In this document: positions 49,001 to 61,165 of the stretch, one piece after another
Position numbering within the stretch: position 1 is the first letter of the stretch
Layout of the letters: the number at the start of each line of letters is the position of its first letter
Origin: Epiperipatus broadwayi
Lineage: Eukaryota > Onychophora > Udeonychophora > Euonychophora > Peripatidae
Assembly: GCA_028023455.1 (NCBI GenBank)
Contig: JAQFVV010001076.1
Location: forward strand, 1-64,000
Length of the DNA: 64,000 bases
Reading direction: 5' to 3'
Program-made: the position numbers and the translations under genes
The notes under the pieces: generated by a model
The model's database searches: none
What the model was told of the DNA's origin: nothing
What the model saw: the letters and a program-made list of their open reading frames with translations, nothing else

Positions 49001-49900
49001 TTCCGCTTTGTTTTTTGTTTTTGTTTTTTTGAATTTAATGGCAGTTGAGGCAGGTTTAAGAAATTAACCAAAAGAACTTCTGCAGATTTAAGGATTGTTT
49101 ATAATAGTTTATAAACTATTAAATTCATTATTTCAATTTTAATTACAATATGTCCATTAGTATATACATGGTCTTCTTCCTTGAACACATCTCTTCTAAT
49201 ATATAAGTACAACTAAAATACCACAATCTTAAACTTTTAAGAAAACACTGATGATATAAATAATTTAAAAAAATAGAGTGAATAAAGATGAAGCATATAT
49301 ATCCAATAAACTTTTCATTACAATAACACTTCATGATTTCTAACCCATAGTTCTTTTTTTTAAATTTTGAACTAACCATATTAATACTTTTTATCTATTT
49401 GTGAGAACAATTGATATTTGCATTTGAGTATATAAGCACAAGTTTAAGTACTGAAGTGGTAAATCTGTAGTACATATTTAACTTCACTGCCTGATGACAT
49501 TACATACCTTTAAAGTAGGGTTTGAACCTGTTTATATGTTTATTTGGTCATCCAGGAATATTAAGCACACACATATACACATATCACTTCCACCCTGTTT
49601 ATTTAAGAAAAGGTTATGTGTAACCAGTTAAATTATTATTTTAGCTTAAGTATATTTTATTTTCAAGCTTATAAATTCCCTTCATTTAGATAATTGTGTA
49701 TGTGCGTATATGTATTATAGATATAAAAATAAATACAATTAATGTAGAGCTAAAGCAATGCCAGAAATTCTAAAAAAATATTATTACAATTTAAAAATGT
49801 CATTCTCATTTCAAGTCAAACCAAAAATCATATTTTAAAGTTATTTGCAATTTTAAAATTACATTTAAATAATCTGCTTTCTGGAACATATTGTTTACGT
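49001..49900. other. anonymous AT-rich sequence
   Basis: Probably includes the 3' non-coding tail of the PLE fragment. No repeat or gene recognised beyond that. Confidence 0.4.
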
Positions 49901-49914
49901 CTTCCAATATTGCT

Positions 49915-52170
49915 AAATTTCAAGTATAGGAGGAGCAGAAGTTCTTGGAATGCACGGAAGGAGTTCAAATCACTCTTCTCTCTGGTATTTGTGTAGAGAG
50001 TGGTAACAAAATGGACTGTGAGTAAAAGGAATTTGCCTCCCTGATCTTAAATCGTCATCGCTGCTTGAGAACTGCTATGTTTAATTGTAAAGAATATTGG
50101 AAGATGCCTACCATTATTTTATTAATATTGTGCCTTGCTAAACTTCGTATACGTTATTATAAGTGGCCACCATAATTTCTAAAGGTAATCCATTTTGCCG
50201 AAGAATGAACTCTTAATTCTCCTCACTTCATTTCTTTCCTAAATCTTAATTGTAATCAGAATGTAATCTTTATTTATTTTATAACTGATTATAAACTTAA
50301 TTATCGTTAAATTTATGATTTTCTCTTTTAAGTTTTTAAACTTGTTTTTTTGAAACGCTAAGCACAGAATTATGTACTGTAAATTTATTATTAGTTTTTT
50401 TTAAGTTTCACACTCTATTTTATTTCATGTGGCAAAACTTATTTTAAAAATATATCTTATTAAATTAGTTTTAGTATGCTAATGTTTTAGTCTAGCGAAC
50501 TTATATTATTTCAATCATCATTCCGATATTTTGGAATATTTAAATAGTTTAAACATAAAATTTCTTATTGAACGCTGTTCGCTCGGTTAAATATTTTGAA
50601 ATTATGGTTAATGGCGGATTGTTTAAAAATCATATCACTATCGATATTTAAATGCAATTTGTTCTTTTAATAAATTTGATTATTAATATACTTTAATAAC
50701 TATTTATTATTTATATGCCATTAAGAGTTAAATTAATTATAATATATTGTCGTTTAGGAATACTTGGGTTTGTTAAATAGGAAAAATAATATTTTTTCCT
50801 CATTTATATTCGACATCCTAAATTTATTAAAGTTATACGTACGATGCTGAGTGGGTTATCATTTTATCATGGCATTACGCATGCTATTATTGCTTTATTT
50901 AAGTTTAAATTATTTCATTAGTCATTTAAGACTTAAGCCATATTCACGTTGCTTACTTATGATGGCATTTTAAAGAATTATATTTTGCTTTATCATATTT
51001 ACTCATCCGAAATCCGGATTTTCTTCACGTAACTCATATAGGAATGAGGTTTGGTATAACCGATCTCAGGATAAACATTAGAGTATTAAGGTTCTGCCTG
51101 TGACATGTTGGAGGGTGTGCCATGGAATCCTTACCACTCATATTTTCGAATATCACCTTGTGATAAATAGAAGCAGAATCATATATGTGATAAAGCCTTC
51201 CAGTCCAAAGACGGACATCTCCATTTTAAACGCTGTCATTATAGTTAGCACTGTGAGTTTTTTTATATGTAGTTCTCATTTTATTTATAAGACGTGGCAC
51301 AGTGATGTTTATAAACCACTCATTTTATCATGAGTCGAATATTTTAGGATTGTCACAGTAAAACTTATTAGGTTAACCCATTCCTCATTTGTACAGGCCC
51401 AAATAAGCTCATAAACGATAAATTATTGACTATCATATCAAGAGTAAACCTCTCTTTAGAGATGAATTTGTAAACATCCTTATCATTACTTAAAGTAATT
51501 ATCACCGCATTGATAACATTAATTTATTATTATACTACAACTCATTAGCATACTAAATCAGTTGCTTATATGCAAAGTAATAACCGCATTAAATCTGTGC
51601 TATGTTTTCTAATGTAAATTAAATTGTTTATATTTATTAAATTATTGTGTTTTAATAATTACTCATGCGTTGTGTCTTACTGACTCTCACTCATTGAATT
51701 CCATTAAATATTTATAATAATGTCAGTAATATTTAGAAGTTATAACTGATTACTTCAAATAGATATTTATCTCTGGGTTATTCTGTTCTTGCTTATTCTG
51801 GATGGATACTATTTTATAATTCATGTTTCTTTTGCAATGCTAGCTGTGTGCAATTCATTTAAAATTTATAAATTGTCCCTTCACATAAGATATTTGATTG
51901 AGCCAAGTTTTAACATTATTTATTTACATTAATTACCCTATAAATCTCGTGTTTCTCTGCTGTGTCTCTGGGACCAGAATGAATAAAATTTCATGTTATC
52001 ATCAGAAGTGTTGTTTATAATGTTATAGTTTTAGAGAAGAGCAAATAGGGTAGAATTCATGATTGCTCCTGACCTGTGTATCTCGGGCATGAGTGGATTT
52101 AGGGTACTTTTGCTTAGATTCTAAACTTTGTTAAATGAACATACAATTCTGACCGGTACAGTACTTGTAT
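49915..52170. other. compositionally distinct, less AT-rich block of unknown nature
   Basis: Compared with both flanks this ~2.2 kb has fewer homopolymers and more CG-containing words (for example TTCGTATACG, TTCGCTCGG, ATCTCGGGCATG). A 77-codon frame (51100-51333) starts MTCWRVCHGILTTH but shows no domain. An AATAAAATTTCATG sequence occurs near 51985. It could be a repeat (LTR or other) with no second copy here, or a unique conserved element. Confidence 0.3.
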
Positions 52171-52921
52171 TAAAAATTACAAGAAAAAATAATGATTTTG
52201 AATCTTAATATGTCTTGGTTTAAGAAGCTAAAAAAATTAACTGTTTAAAAAAAATATGATAATGTCCATGAAATATTTATATTTATATAATATTGTATAT
52301 ATAATATTAAAAAAGTCAAAATAAAAAAACGAGAAAATGATAAACTGCAATATCCAAGGAGATAGTTATATTGAGTTAGTGGCCAAGTTCTAAAAGAAAT
52401 CGTATAACAACACAACAGTTTTGGCGAAAAAATTTAGAAGAATTCTATTAGAAGAATTCTATTTTAAAAACTTTCTAAAATATGAAATTATAATATATTT
52501 ATGTGATATTCTTTTAGAATTCAGCAATGCGTTTCTGATGGTTTTTTAATATTAGGAAAATATTTTTTAAATTTCATATTTTATAAAATTTTTAAAACAA
52601 ACTTCTAGAAATTCTGAGGAACTATATTCATCATTTTTCGAGATTCAAATTATTTACCAGTATTAATATTTTTTTTATTTTAAAAGAGTATTTATGGAAA
52701 GTCATTTATAAAATGATATTTTTAAAAATAGTAAAATTCCAAGAATTAATAAATATGAAAAAGATCAATTTATGAAGAAGATAATTGTTTGTGAGGATTA
52801 ACTAACTTATTACATATTTTTAATTGAAAAATAAACTAGTCCTTCATGCATTAAATTGGATTTTAAAGTAAAAAAATTTAACCAAAGAAATTACTAAATA
52901 ATTTTTTTTTTCATATGTCAT

Positions 52922-52997
52922 AGCATCGGCCGGGAGGCGAACCCACAACCGTCTGCAACCAACTACTTGCTTGCATGGCCTCTCGGCTAACAACGCT
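52922..52997 (-). mobile_element. tRNA-like SINE head (76 nt)
   Basis: On the minus strand the 76-nt segment begins AGCGTTG and ends CGATGCT, which pair over 7 bp as an acceptor stem. It has GCC-GAGA-GGC as D arm and GGGTTCGCCTCCC as T arm/B box. A short A-rich tail follows (ATGAAAAAAAAAA on that strand). Imperfect direct repeats flank it: TTACTAAATAATTT at 52890 and CTACTAAGTAATCT at 53001. It shares words such as GCAAGC and AGTTGG with the 30.6 kb head, so both may be one family. The anticodon arm is irregular, so it is not a working tRNA gene. Confidence 0.65.
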
Positions 52998-53059
52998 TGA
53001 CTACTAAGTAATCTTTGTGAATTTATTTTACCTATTTTGAAATTGGGCATTTTAATGAA

Positions 53060-54160
53060 CATTGTTTAACAAAACATTGACGCATATATAAAGCAGGAAA
53101 GTAGGTTTATACTTTCCTTTTTTTTTCATTATAAGATTTTATTAAATAATAACTAATTTTGCATACAGTTCTATCATTATAAGAAATGGAAACTTATGAG
53201 CAAAAAAATAATTATTAATATATATTTTTTATCATTAATATCATTATAAAAGCATTATTTAAGAAGGGAAAGTTAAAAAAAAAAAATTAATTTTTAACAA
53301 ACGTATGAGAGTAAAAAGAACGAATACTAAACTACTTCATTTTTTTTTTTTTTTTTTACAAATATTTGAATATATCTGAAACTTGTTGGGTATTAATACA
53401 AATTATTTATTCTTATTAAAAGCAGTTCATATTAGTATTAGAGTTAAAAGAATTATTGTTAATTATATATTATCTGACATGTATTTTGGTTGAGTAAATT
53501 AATTATTTATTAAAATATTGTGTGTTTGAGATAAATTAAGTCATATCTATTTTTATGTTTTCTTATATTATATAAATAACTACTGTAACAGTTTTATGAA
53601 TAACACATTTAATATTACATCTACATTGTTAAACAAATTTTCCATAAAATATAAAGATATTAGATTACATAGTTGATGGTGATGGAAAATCCTGTCTTAT
53701 CTGAAATTTAATTTAATAGTTATTGATTTATATGAACTAGATTATTTTATTACAAATTGCCTTGGAAGAACAATGATCTAAATAAAACCACAAATCATTT
53801 GGTTGTATTTTGGGTTACTGATTCCTTACACACACACACACATATATATATGCACATAAATAAATCCCTCTACATTTTGTCAAGTATTATCATTCTAACA
53901 GGAATTTATAAACACATGTCATTTTCCCTACTAATTTCATTACATTTTGAATAATCCTAAGACTTATATTTGTTTTACAAGTGTGTATTGTTGGAAAAAC
54001 GTAGTGTTTAGTGAGAGTAATATTTTAGATTTGAATTTGAGCTAGCAATGTGCAATTCATTCTATATATGTATATAATAAATGAAATTTTGTGGAATGAA
54101 ACTACTCTTCACATACTTTTTCCATCAATAAATATTTTAAAGGCATGAATCATTAAAAAT
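53060..54160. other. anonymous AT-rich sequence
   Basis: Contains a poly-T run (about 53341-53357) and a short (CA)n(TA)n tract (about 53829-53851). No gene or family recognised. Confidence 0.45.
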
Positions 54161-54345
54161 CTCAATACAGTAGTGCCACTCAGTGCCAGCCAGAGTAAGC
54201 ACTGGATTCCAGAAGGCTTGTGCATAAAATCCCATCTAGTGCCTACTCATCCAATATCCTCAGACTAGTTTCTGGCTTGTGGCCTTCATCAGTGAAGTGC
54301 CTTGGATCTGAGAGCACTGCACCTAGATCTTAGGATCTAATGCAC
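54161..54345 (+). mobile_element. MITE family B, half-element (copy 2)
   Basis: Starts ATACAGTAGTGCCACTCAGT, continues CCTACTCATCCAATATCCTC and GTTTCTGGCTTGTGG, and ends ACCTAGATCTTAGGATCTAA. It is nearly the reverse complement of 55566-55757, including the terminal AGATCTTAGGATCTAATGCA word, so the two are one sequence in opposite orientations 1.2 kb apart. Confidence 0.82.
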
Positions 54346-54602
54346 CCCTCCAGCAGCTACCTTTTATCTCTACTTAACTACAAAACTATGAGAATAAAAT
54401 TGAAAACACAATAATATTTTCATTCTAAGCTCAATAGCTTATATAGTCATATGGGTCTGAACTCAGTTCAGTACCTATACATTTTGGTATCTTTGGCTTT
54501 TTAACAACTATAGCCACAACTATCCTATTAGGCAGGATTGGTGTTAAACCACTAAACATCACATGACCACCATTTCTTATGCTTGCACATAACTTATTAT
54601 CA

Positions 54603-54791
54603 TAGGTAAAACTCTCAAACAGTAATGCCACTCAGAGCCAGCCACAGTAATCAATGGATACCAGAAGGCTTGTGCATAAAATCCTCATCTAAAGCCTACT
54701 CATCCAATATTACCAGATTAGTTTCTGGCTTGTGGCTATTGATTACTCTGGCTGGCAATGATTGGCACTACTGTATCGAGAGTTTTGCCTA
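54603..54791. mobile_element. MITE family B, internally deleted palindromic copy (copy 3)
   Basis: The ends TAGGTAAAACTCTC and GAGAGTTTTGCCTA are 14-bp inverted repeats with one mismatch. The left half follows copies 1 and 2 (GCCACTCAGAGCCAGCCACA, GTTTCTGGCTTGTGG). The right half jumps directly to the mirrored end (ATTGATTACTCTGGCTGGCA), so the inner part is deleted. Confidence 0.82.
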
Positions 54792-55565
54792 TGTTAACAG
54801 TTATGTGCAACCATAAGAAATGGTGATCTGATATATTATCAGTTATTATAGTATCTGTAAATAATTAAAAGTAATCATATAGAAATTTAAGCAGTGGTCC
54901 TTTTAATTACATTGTAATCATCAATTGAATTTCTTCCTGCAAAAAAAAAAAAAAACAGAAATTGTCTATTTGTTACATAAGTTTTTAATTAGTTCATAAT
55001 GATTACTCTTATAATTTTTCTAGGGTCTTTTCTTGGCTATATTTTTTTGAGTTCTGAATTAAAGGTAAATTTAAAGTTATAGTCAAAAAAATGGAAGCAA
55101 TATTATATTAATTGTAGCATTTTTTATATAGTTATAAAGTAGCCAATATTCATTTAATCTTTTTTTCTAGAGCATATATATTGATTCATTAATGTTGATT
55201 TTTTATATCAATGTATTACTATTTTGTTTTTTGAAAATATGACTGTTGCAATTCTTAATTAATCTATTTATATTTCAAAGAACATAAAATGAAATATTGT
55301 ATTTTTTATTAAATATTTTTTTAATAAATTTAGATAAAATATTATTGACAAAGGGCATATATATATACATTTTTATTATTTTTAATTATGATGATGTTAT
55401 AAGGCTTATTATTAAACTTATTTAATATATATAGAAATTTTCTTCCATCATATTTTATATTTAAGCCAATATTGTGTATAACTGTTGTTAAAACATTAAG
55501 GTGTTTTCAGTTTAAGACTCATAGTTTTGTAATTAAATGGAGATAAAATGTGTTTGCTGTAGAGT
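54792..55565. other. anonymous AT-rich sequence
   Basis: A 15-bp poly-A run lies near 54940. Nothing else recognised between the MITE copies. Confidence 0.45.
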
Positions 55566-55757
55566 TGCATTAGATCCTAAGATCTAGGTGCAGTGCTTTC
55601 AGATCCAAAGGCTCCTCACCAATGAAGGCCATAAGCCAGAAACTAGTCTGGGGATATTGGATGAGAAGGCACTAGATGGGGATTTTATGCACAAGCCTTC
55701 TGGCATCCATTGATTACTCTAGCTTGGTAGGTGTGGTAATATATATAGTGAGTTATA
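55566..55757 (-). mobile_element. MITE family B, half-element (copy 4)
   Basis: GCATTAGATCCTAAGATCTA, then AAGGCTCCTCACCAATGAAG, AACTAGTCTGGGGATATTGG and TTATGCACAAGCCTTCTGGC. This is the inverted partner of 54161-54345 and matches the right half of the 31.6 kb copy. Confidence 0.82.
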
Positions 55758-56957
55758 TTCTATATTTATAAGTTCTTGAGAAAATAGTTTAATATTTTGA
55801 ATTTTGTCACTTTTATAAATAACTATATAAATTTTCATAATGATGTGAAACAGATTTAAAGCTAGTCATTTTATATATCATTGGTACTTATAATTTAAAA
55901 TAAATAGAAACAAATAAACATCGATTTTTAAACTTTATTGAAATTTTCTAATATTTATTCATATTTAAAACTGTTATCTTTTCACAAATGCTAAATAGAT
56001 TATTTATGCATTTAAGAACAAACCAAATTTTCACAGTAACATTAGTTTAAACTAATCTATCCTAAAGCAAATTTACCAATAAAAAACAAGAAATCTGAGA
56101 AAACATCATCATCATAAAATGAAAATTGAATAATTTAAACATTTTTAAAATTATTAACTTTAATTTTCTTTATATAAATTGAGAATTTAGGTATCTATGT
56201 TTTAAAATAGGAATTTTATTAATAATTTTAAATTATTCATATATAATTGAAATTAAAATAATACATAATTATATTCATCAATTATACTTTTATTAATTAC
56301 TTTTATAAAAATTAGTACATTTTATTTTTAACTTATGAGTTATGTTGAAGATATACATTTAAAAAAGTATTTCATTCCTAACAAAATAAATATTAGATGA
56401 TATAATAATTTATTTTTAAATATTTATTGACTAATCACATTTGGGCAATTTATATACACATATGTACATATTTTTTCTGTGAAGTGCTAATTTTATTTTA
56501 GTAATTTTTTTTTCTGGAGAATAAATTTGAAATAATTTACTGAGACAATTCAATTCAGTATATTGAAAATAATTATTAAAAAGTATGATTAATATTGTAT
56601 TTACCTTGAAAATATCTATCAATTCTTTCTAAAAAATATTTATATTTAAGATATTCTGTGGTTTTTTATTAAAAAAAAAAATCATAAAAAAAATATGGCT
56701 ATAAGACATTACATCATTTTGAAAATCTCATTAAAATAAAATTTCTATGAACAATGACCTATCATATGCATGCACAATGCAAACTATTATATTATTATGT
56801 TTCTGTAAAACAAGTTATCTTTATATAAACTTTTAAAGATAGATAAGCAGATTATACTGAAGAGTTTAAAAATACATTTCCAAAAAAAAAAAAAAAAACC
56901 CTATATAAAATAATATCAATAATTGTTATGAAATCATTTCTGTAATATACTCTTCTT
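55758..56957. other. anonymous AT-rich sequence
   Basis: No coding frame or repeat recognised. Poly-A runs near 56664 and 56882. Confidence 0.45.
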
Positions 56958-56959
56958 AT

Positions 56960-57256
56960 TATTATATAATGAATGTGAATAGCTTTTAGTGAGCTTTTTT
57001 GAATATCCCTATCTCAAGACTGGCACCTCAATGATGACAGCCAATACCTAGAAACCGGTCTGGGAATTAGGGATATCTGAATATCCAAGCAATCACTGAC
57101 AATACCCATCAGCTTGAAACCTATCTGGGATAGGAATATTCACTAATATCTAAATATCCTAGCACCTCACTTATGACAGCCAACAGCTAAAAACTGGTCT
57201 GGGGATAAGGATTTTCAAAAAAGCTTGTTGAGAGCTATTTATGCTCATTATATAAC
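56960..57256. mobile_element. palindromic element with three internal ~75-bp repeats
   Basis: The outer ends ATTATATAATG...AATAGCTTTTAGTGAGC and AAGCTTGTTGAGAGCTATTT...CATTATATAAC are inverted copies, with GCTTTTTTGAATATCC mirrored by GGATTTTCAAAAAAGC. Inside, a word like GACAGCCAATACCTAGAAAC followed by CGGTCTGGG recurs three times (about 57038, 57089, 57176). The inner unit resembles family B's CCATAAGCCAGAAACTAGTC followed by TGGGGATATTGG, hinting at a common origin. Confidence 0.72.
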
Positions 57257-60200
57257 ATTTTTAATACAAACTTATTAAATTAAATCACGTGATATATGGC
57301 TTGATTTTCTTGCAATCTTCTTCTTATTTATATATTTAGGATTATTATAAACAAATATTTTTTTTTCTTTTCATGCTTATAAATTGATTCTTCATATCTT
57401 TAAATATCTAAATGTTTCAATATTCGAGATATTTGCTTTTTTTTTTGTTTTTCAGAAAAATATATATATATATTTTTAAAAAGGTAAATGTTAGTATACA
57501 AATAAATTTGTAAATAACTTTTAATTAATGAGAAGAAAACATTTTTATCATTATAATACCAATTACTTTTAAAACAATCAAAACCATTCTTTAAACAATT
57601 TGTAAAATAAAATCTTATTTACTCACATTTACTATTTTTTCAGTTCTTTGTATATATTATTATCTAATCACATTATTGTCATGTTTTTTTTTTCTATCCA
57701 TTTATAATAAAGAAATACCCTGCTTGTTTAGGACAGTTCTGGAGAATCAAACTCTAGTGTAAGGTTCTCAGATTAATTGCAATTCTGAAACTTCTGTTGA
57801 GCTAACTTTTTATAAACCCCCAGCAAGAGGATAATCCATTTGATTATTTTTTTAAAATAAAAACAATGACTATTCTGTTATCTTTTTTTTTATTTTTTAG
57901 AAAATTCAATTTATATAAATGTAATCTAAAATTATTTCTTTTTGCATTGCTGAATATATATATATATTCGAGAATTTATGTTAGTTATGTATAAACCAAC
58001 TTGACTTTACTTTTTATTATTCAATTAATATAAATTTTCACTTTTAGTCTGTGATAAATTTGAGTAAAGAGGGAGGTTTGCTTAACTTTGATGTATCGTG
58101 CCCATTTCAAATGACGAAATAAATAAATACTTTTGATATTTTTATTACTGCAGAAATATTTAATTGACTTAAAAATTTCTCTTCCGCTTAAAAGAGGTTT
58201 TATATGATAAGGAATTTCATTTTATCAAATATGAAATATAAAGATATCTTGAAAGACGTTGGAGATTGGCGGCTTTCCAAAAGCTTTAAATCTAGCACCT
58301 GACTGCCATTATTTTACCGCAGCAATTATATTCATTTCAATTTTGCAAGTATAATAATATCTTTGTTTTTATTAACAAAGAATGTAAATTAGAATAAAAT
58401 GACACCGTAATTATAGTCCTTTCAATTTCTTAGCCATCAACCCACATTCTTTGTATTCATTCTTGCTGCTGTTTTATAAAATGCAGCTAAAAATACATGT
58501 AAAACTATTTATTGATAAGTTGAAATCAAAGAATAACTTTACATAAAAATAAATATTTTACAAAGTACAAAAGTAATTACATTCATGTATATAAAATTAT
58601 TTTATTTTATTGTAAATATTAGATACTTATTTTAATTAACTTTATTTAAAATACTGCACATAAGAGCATACTCGAATGTAATCCATTATTCCTTAATATA
58701 TTTTCAATGTTTATAATTAATGGAAATAGAAATAGTTACAGACTGACTTTTATAATTCTGATTTATGATTATTATTATTACTTTTTTTTCTCCAAACATA
58801 GTGTTTATAAACATTTACTGAGTCTTAAAGTTATATGATTATTATTGAGAAACTGATATTTTACCAACATAGGGGTGCTATTATTATTTAAGTATCATTA
58901 TTATGCTCTGAAGATAACGATGGTTGCAATTTGCAGTAAATTTAAAAGCCACTGGTAATAAGACTGTTGTTAATTTACATCTAATTTGAACTGTTAAGCA
59001 TTAACTTCAAATTAAACATTGCTGAGATATTTAAATAAGAATGGTATTGCTAAATTCATGGCGTATTGATTATTTCAAGGTCATTAATTATGTCAGAGCC
59101 CAAAACTTGAAGTGATGAAATTTGTTAATTTTTTTATCACTAACATTTAAAACTATACAATTCTCAAAATTGCACTTCAAGTAATTTCATATTTTTGATA
59201 ATTTTAAATTATTTACTTACATATATGTATTGAAGCCATCCTTATTACTTATATCATGACAAAAATTGATACTATAATAAGCAATTGTGGCACATGAAAA
59301 ACTACCAACTTCCACATCTTTTTATCAAGAAATCATTGCTATAGTACAAGTAATAATATGTAATTAATCATTAAAATTATAAAAAAGAATACTTACATAT
59401 TAAAAGTTTTTGTAAAAAAACAACAACAATAACAGCAAAACAATGACATTTTCTGTTGAAGGTGATATATATATATATGAATTCTTATTTTTTTATATTA
59501 GTTAAAATAAATTCTACCTTTAAAACAATTAACTATTTAATGCATTAAAATGGTTAATATATTAACTAGATGTTAATACATTTGACTCCAGATATATTTT
59601 GAAAAATAAATGAAATTTGGAGCAATGAAATATGACAACACAAATTAAACATTGTTCAAAATTATTTTATTATATGAATATCAAATTTGTAAATAAATAT
59701 TAAGTATACTAAAATATTAAAAACATCATGAAGATTTTACAGGAAACAGAATTTTATTCTGTGCAAGGAAAAAAAGGTAATAAATTGATATTACCAGAAC
59801 AACAAATTAATCCATATCCAAGAAAAAAATGGACATAAGATAATGTATATGTAAAAAATATCAAACAATGTTAAAGGAAATTGAAAACTGAATAGATAAT
59901 TGTAAAAATAAGTTGTGCAATCAAAAATTATTGTATTTTAAAAACTATAGCCTGATTTAAATATTAAAATGGAAATATTATTAAAATATTAATTTCTATT
60001 CATATATTTAAATTAAGTTATTGTCTTCAATATATTTGTATGGATTTTTTGTCGTATGTTTTTGTTAAAAGTACAAGTTTATATGATGATGAAAATATAT
60101 ATTTAGTGCCAGTGATGGATTTTATTTTTCAATGGTCCTACATGAAAATAATATTAGAGGCCCATTAAAAATTAAAAGGTAATTGAACCTTCAAAACTCA

Positions 60201-60890
60201 ACTTGCTTTAAAATCCAGTTTTGAACTATCTCTTCATGCATTACTTCTTTAAATATTGTTCGGAACAGTGTCTGTACAGAAATAAATAAATATGTACAAC
60301 ACATCAATTTTTATTTTTATTTTTAATACCAATATCAAAAGATACAATAATAATATAAATATATATTTAATAAATGAATTAACCAGAATATATTTTTGTG
60401 TGATAAATTTATTCCTATTTTAGATAAAGCAAATTTAACAAAAATTTTGGGTTATTTTATTTTGCAATAAACATTGCTGATAAATTATGTAAAATGCTGA
60501 AAATTGTTAAGTAGTTGTTACAATGTTGAAAAAAAAATCCATTATATAAATTATATCACAAATATTTATATGAAATTTATCTTGTTCCGGTTGTATAAAG
60601 TTAATAATATTACATAAGATCTTTGTAGTCATTTATTTAGTAGGTATAAGAGATATTTAACATGATTTTGTTAGAAACAGTTTTTATGATTTATTATTGG
60701 ATAGTTTATTTTATAGAATATTTTATTATCTTTTAAATAAAATGTGTGATTTTCAGCCTTGATAGAAGACAGTGTCTAGAACTCAAAGTCCATGTATCTT
60801 CTGAACAAAAAACTGTGGAATTATTTTAATGCTGAACCATGCCACTTGTTTGTTATATTTAAAGTATGATTCCATATGTTTTATTATTAA
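57257..60890. other. anonymous AT-rich sequence
   Basis: No coding frame, tRNA-like boxes or clear repeats. The part 58240-58430 is slightly less AT-rich (GACGTTGGAGATTGGCGGCT) but I cannot identify it. Confidence 0.5.
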
Positions 60891-60894
60891 TAAA

Positions 60895-61165
60895 GATATT
60901 TATCTATCTATCTTTATATTTATTTATTTATCCATTTATCTATATATATTCATCCATCAATCTATTTATCACTCCACTTATCTATTTTGTCAAACATCCA
61001 TTTATCTATGTATCGATCCATCTATCTGTCTTTCATACACTTATTTTTCTAGCCGCTTCTATCCTCTCTATCTAACTATTTATTTGTCTATCCTTATATC
61101 TGTTTAGTTATCTATCTGTATACTTGCCTTTCTTTACTCTTGTATGTTTACACATCTGTCTGTTT
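60895..61165. repeat. degenerate tetranucleotide (TCTA/TTTA/CATC)n array
   Basis: Mixed TATC, TTTA, TCCA and TCTG steps over ~270 bp show a decayed tetranucleotide microsatellite. The two overlapping frames of 69 and 92 codons rich in Tyr, Leu, Ile and Ser are its translations. Confidence 0.85.

Noticed and set aside
49490-49530. CCTGATGACATT and GGGTTTGAACC as hammerhead or tRNA B box
   Set aside because: No GAAA/stem II for the first, and no A box or tRNA fold for the second.
51100-51333. 77-codon frame in the less AT-rich block
   Set aside because: No domain, signal peptide or splice context to support it.
60829-61107. Overlapping 92- and 69-codon frames rich in Tyr, Ser, Ile and Leu
   Set aside because: Translations of a degenerate tetranucleotide array; both frames look alike and carry no motif.
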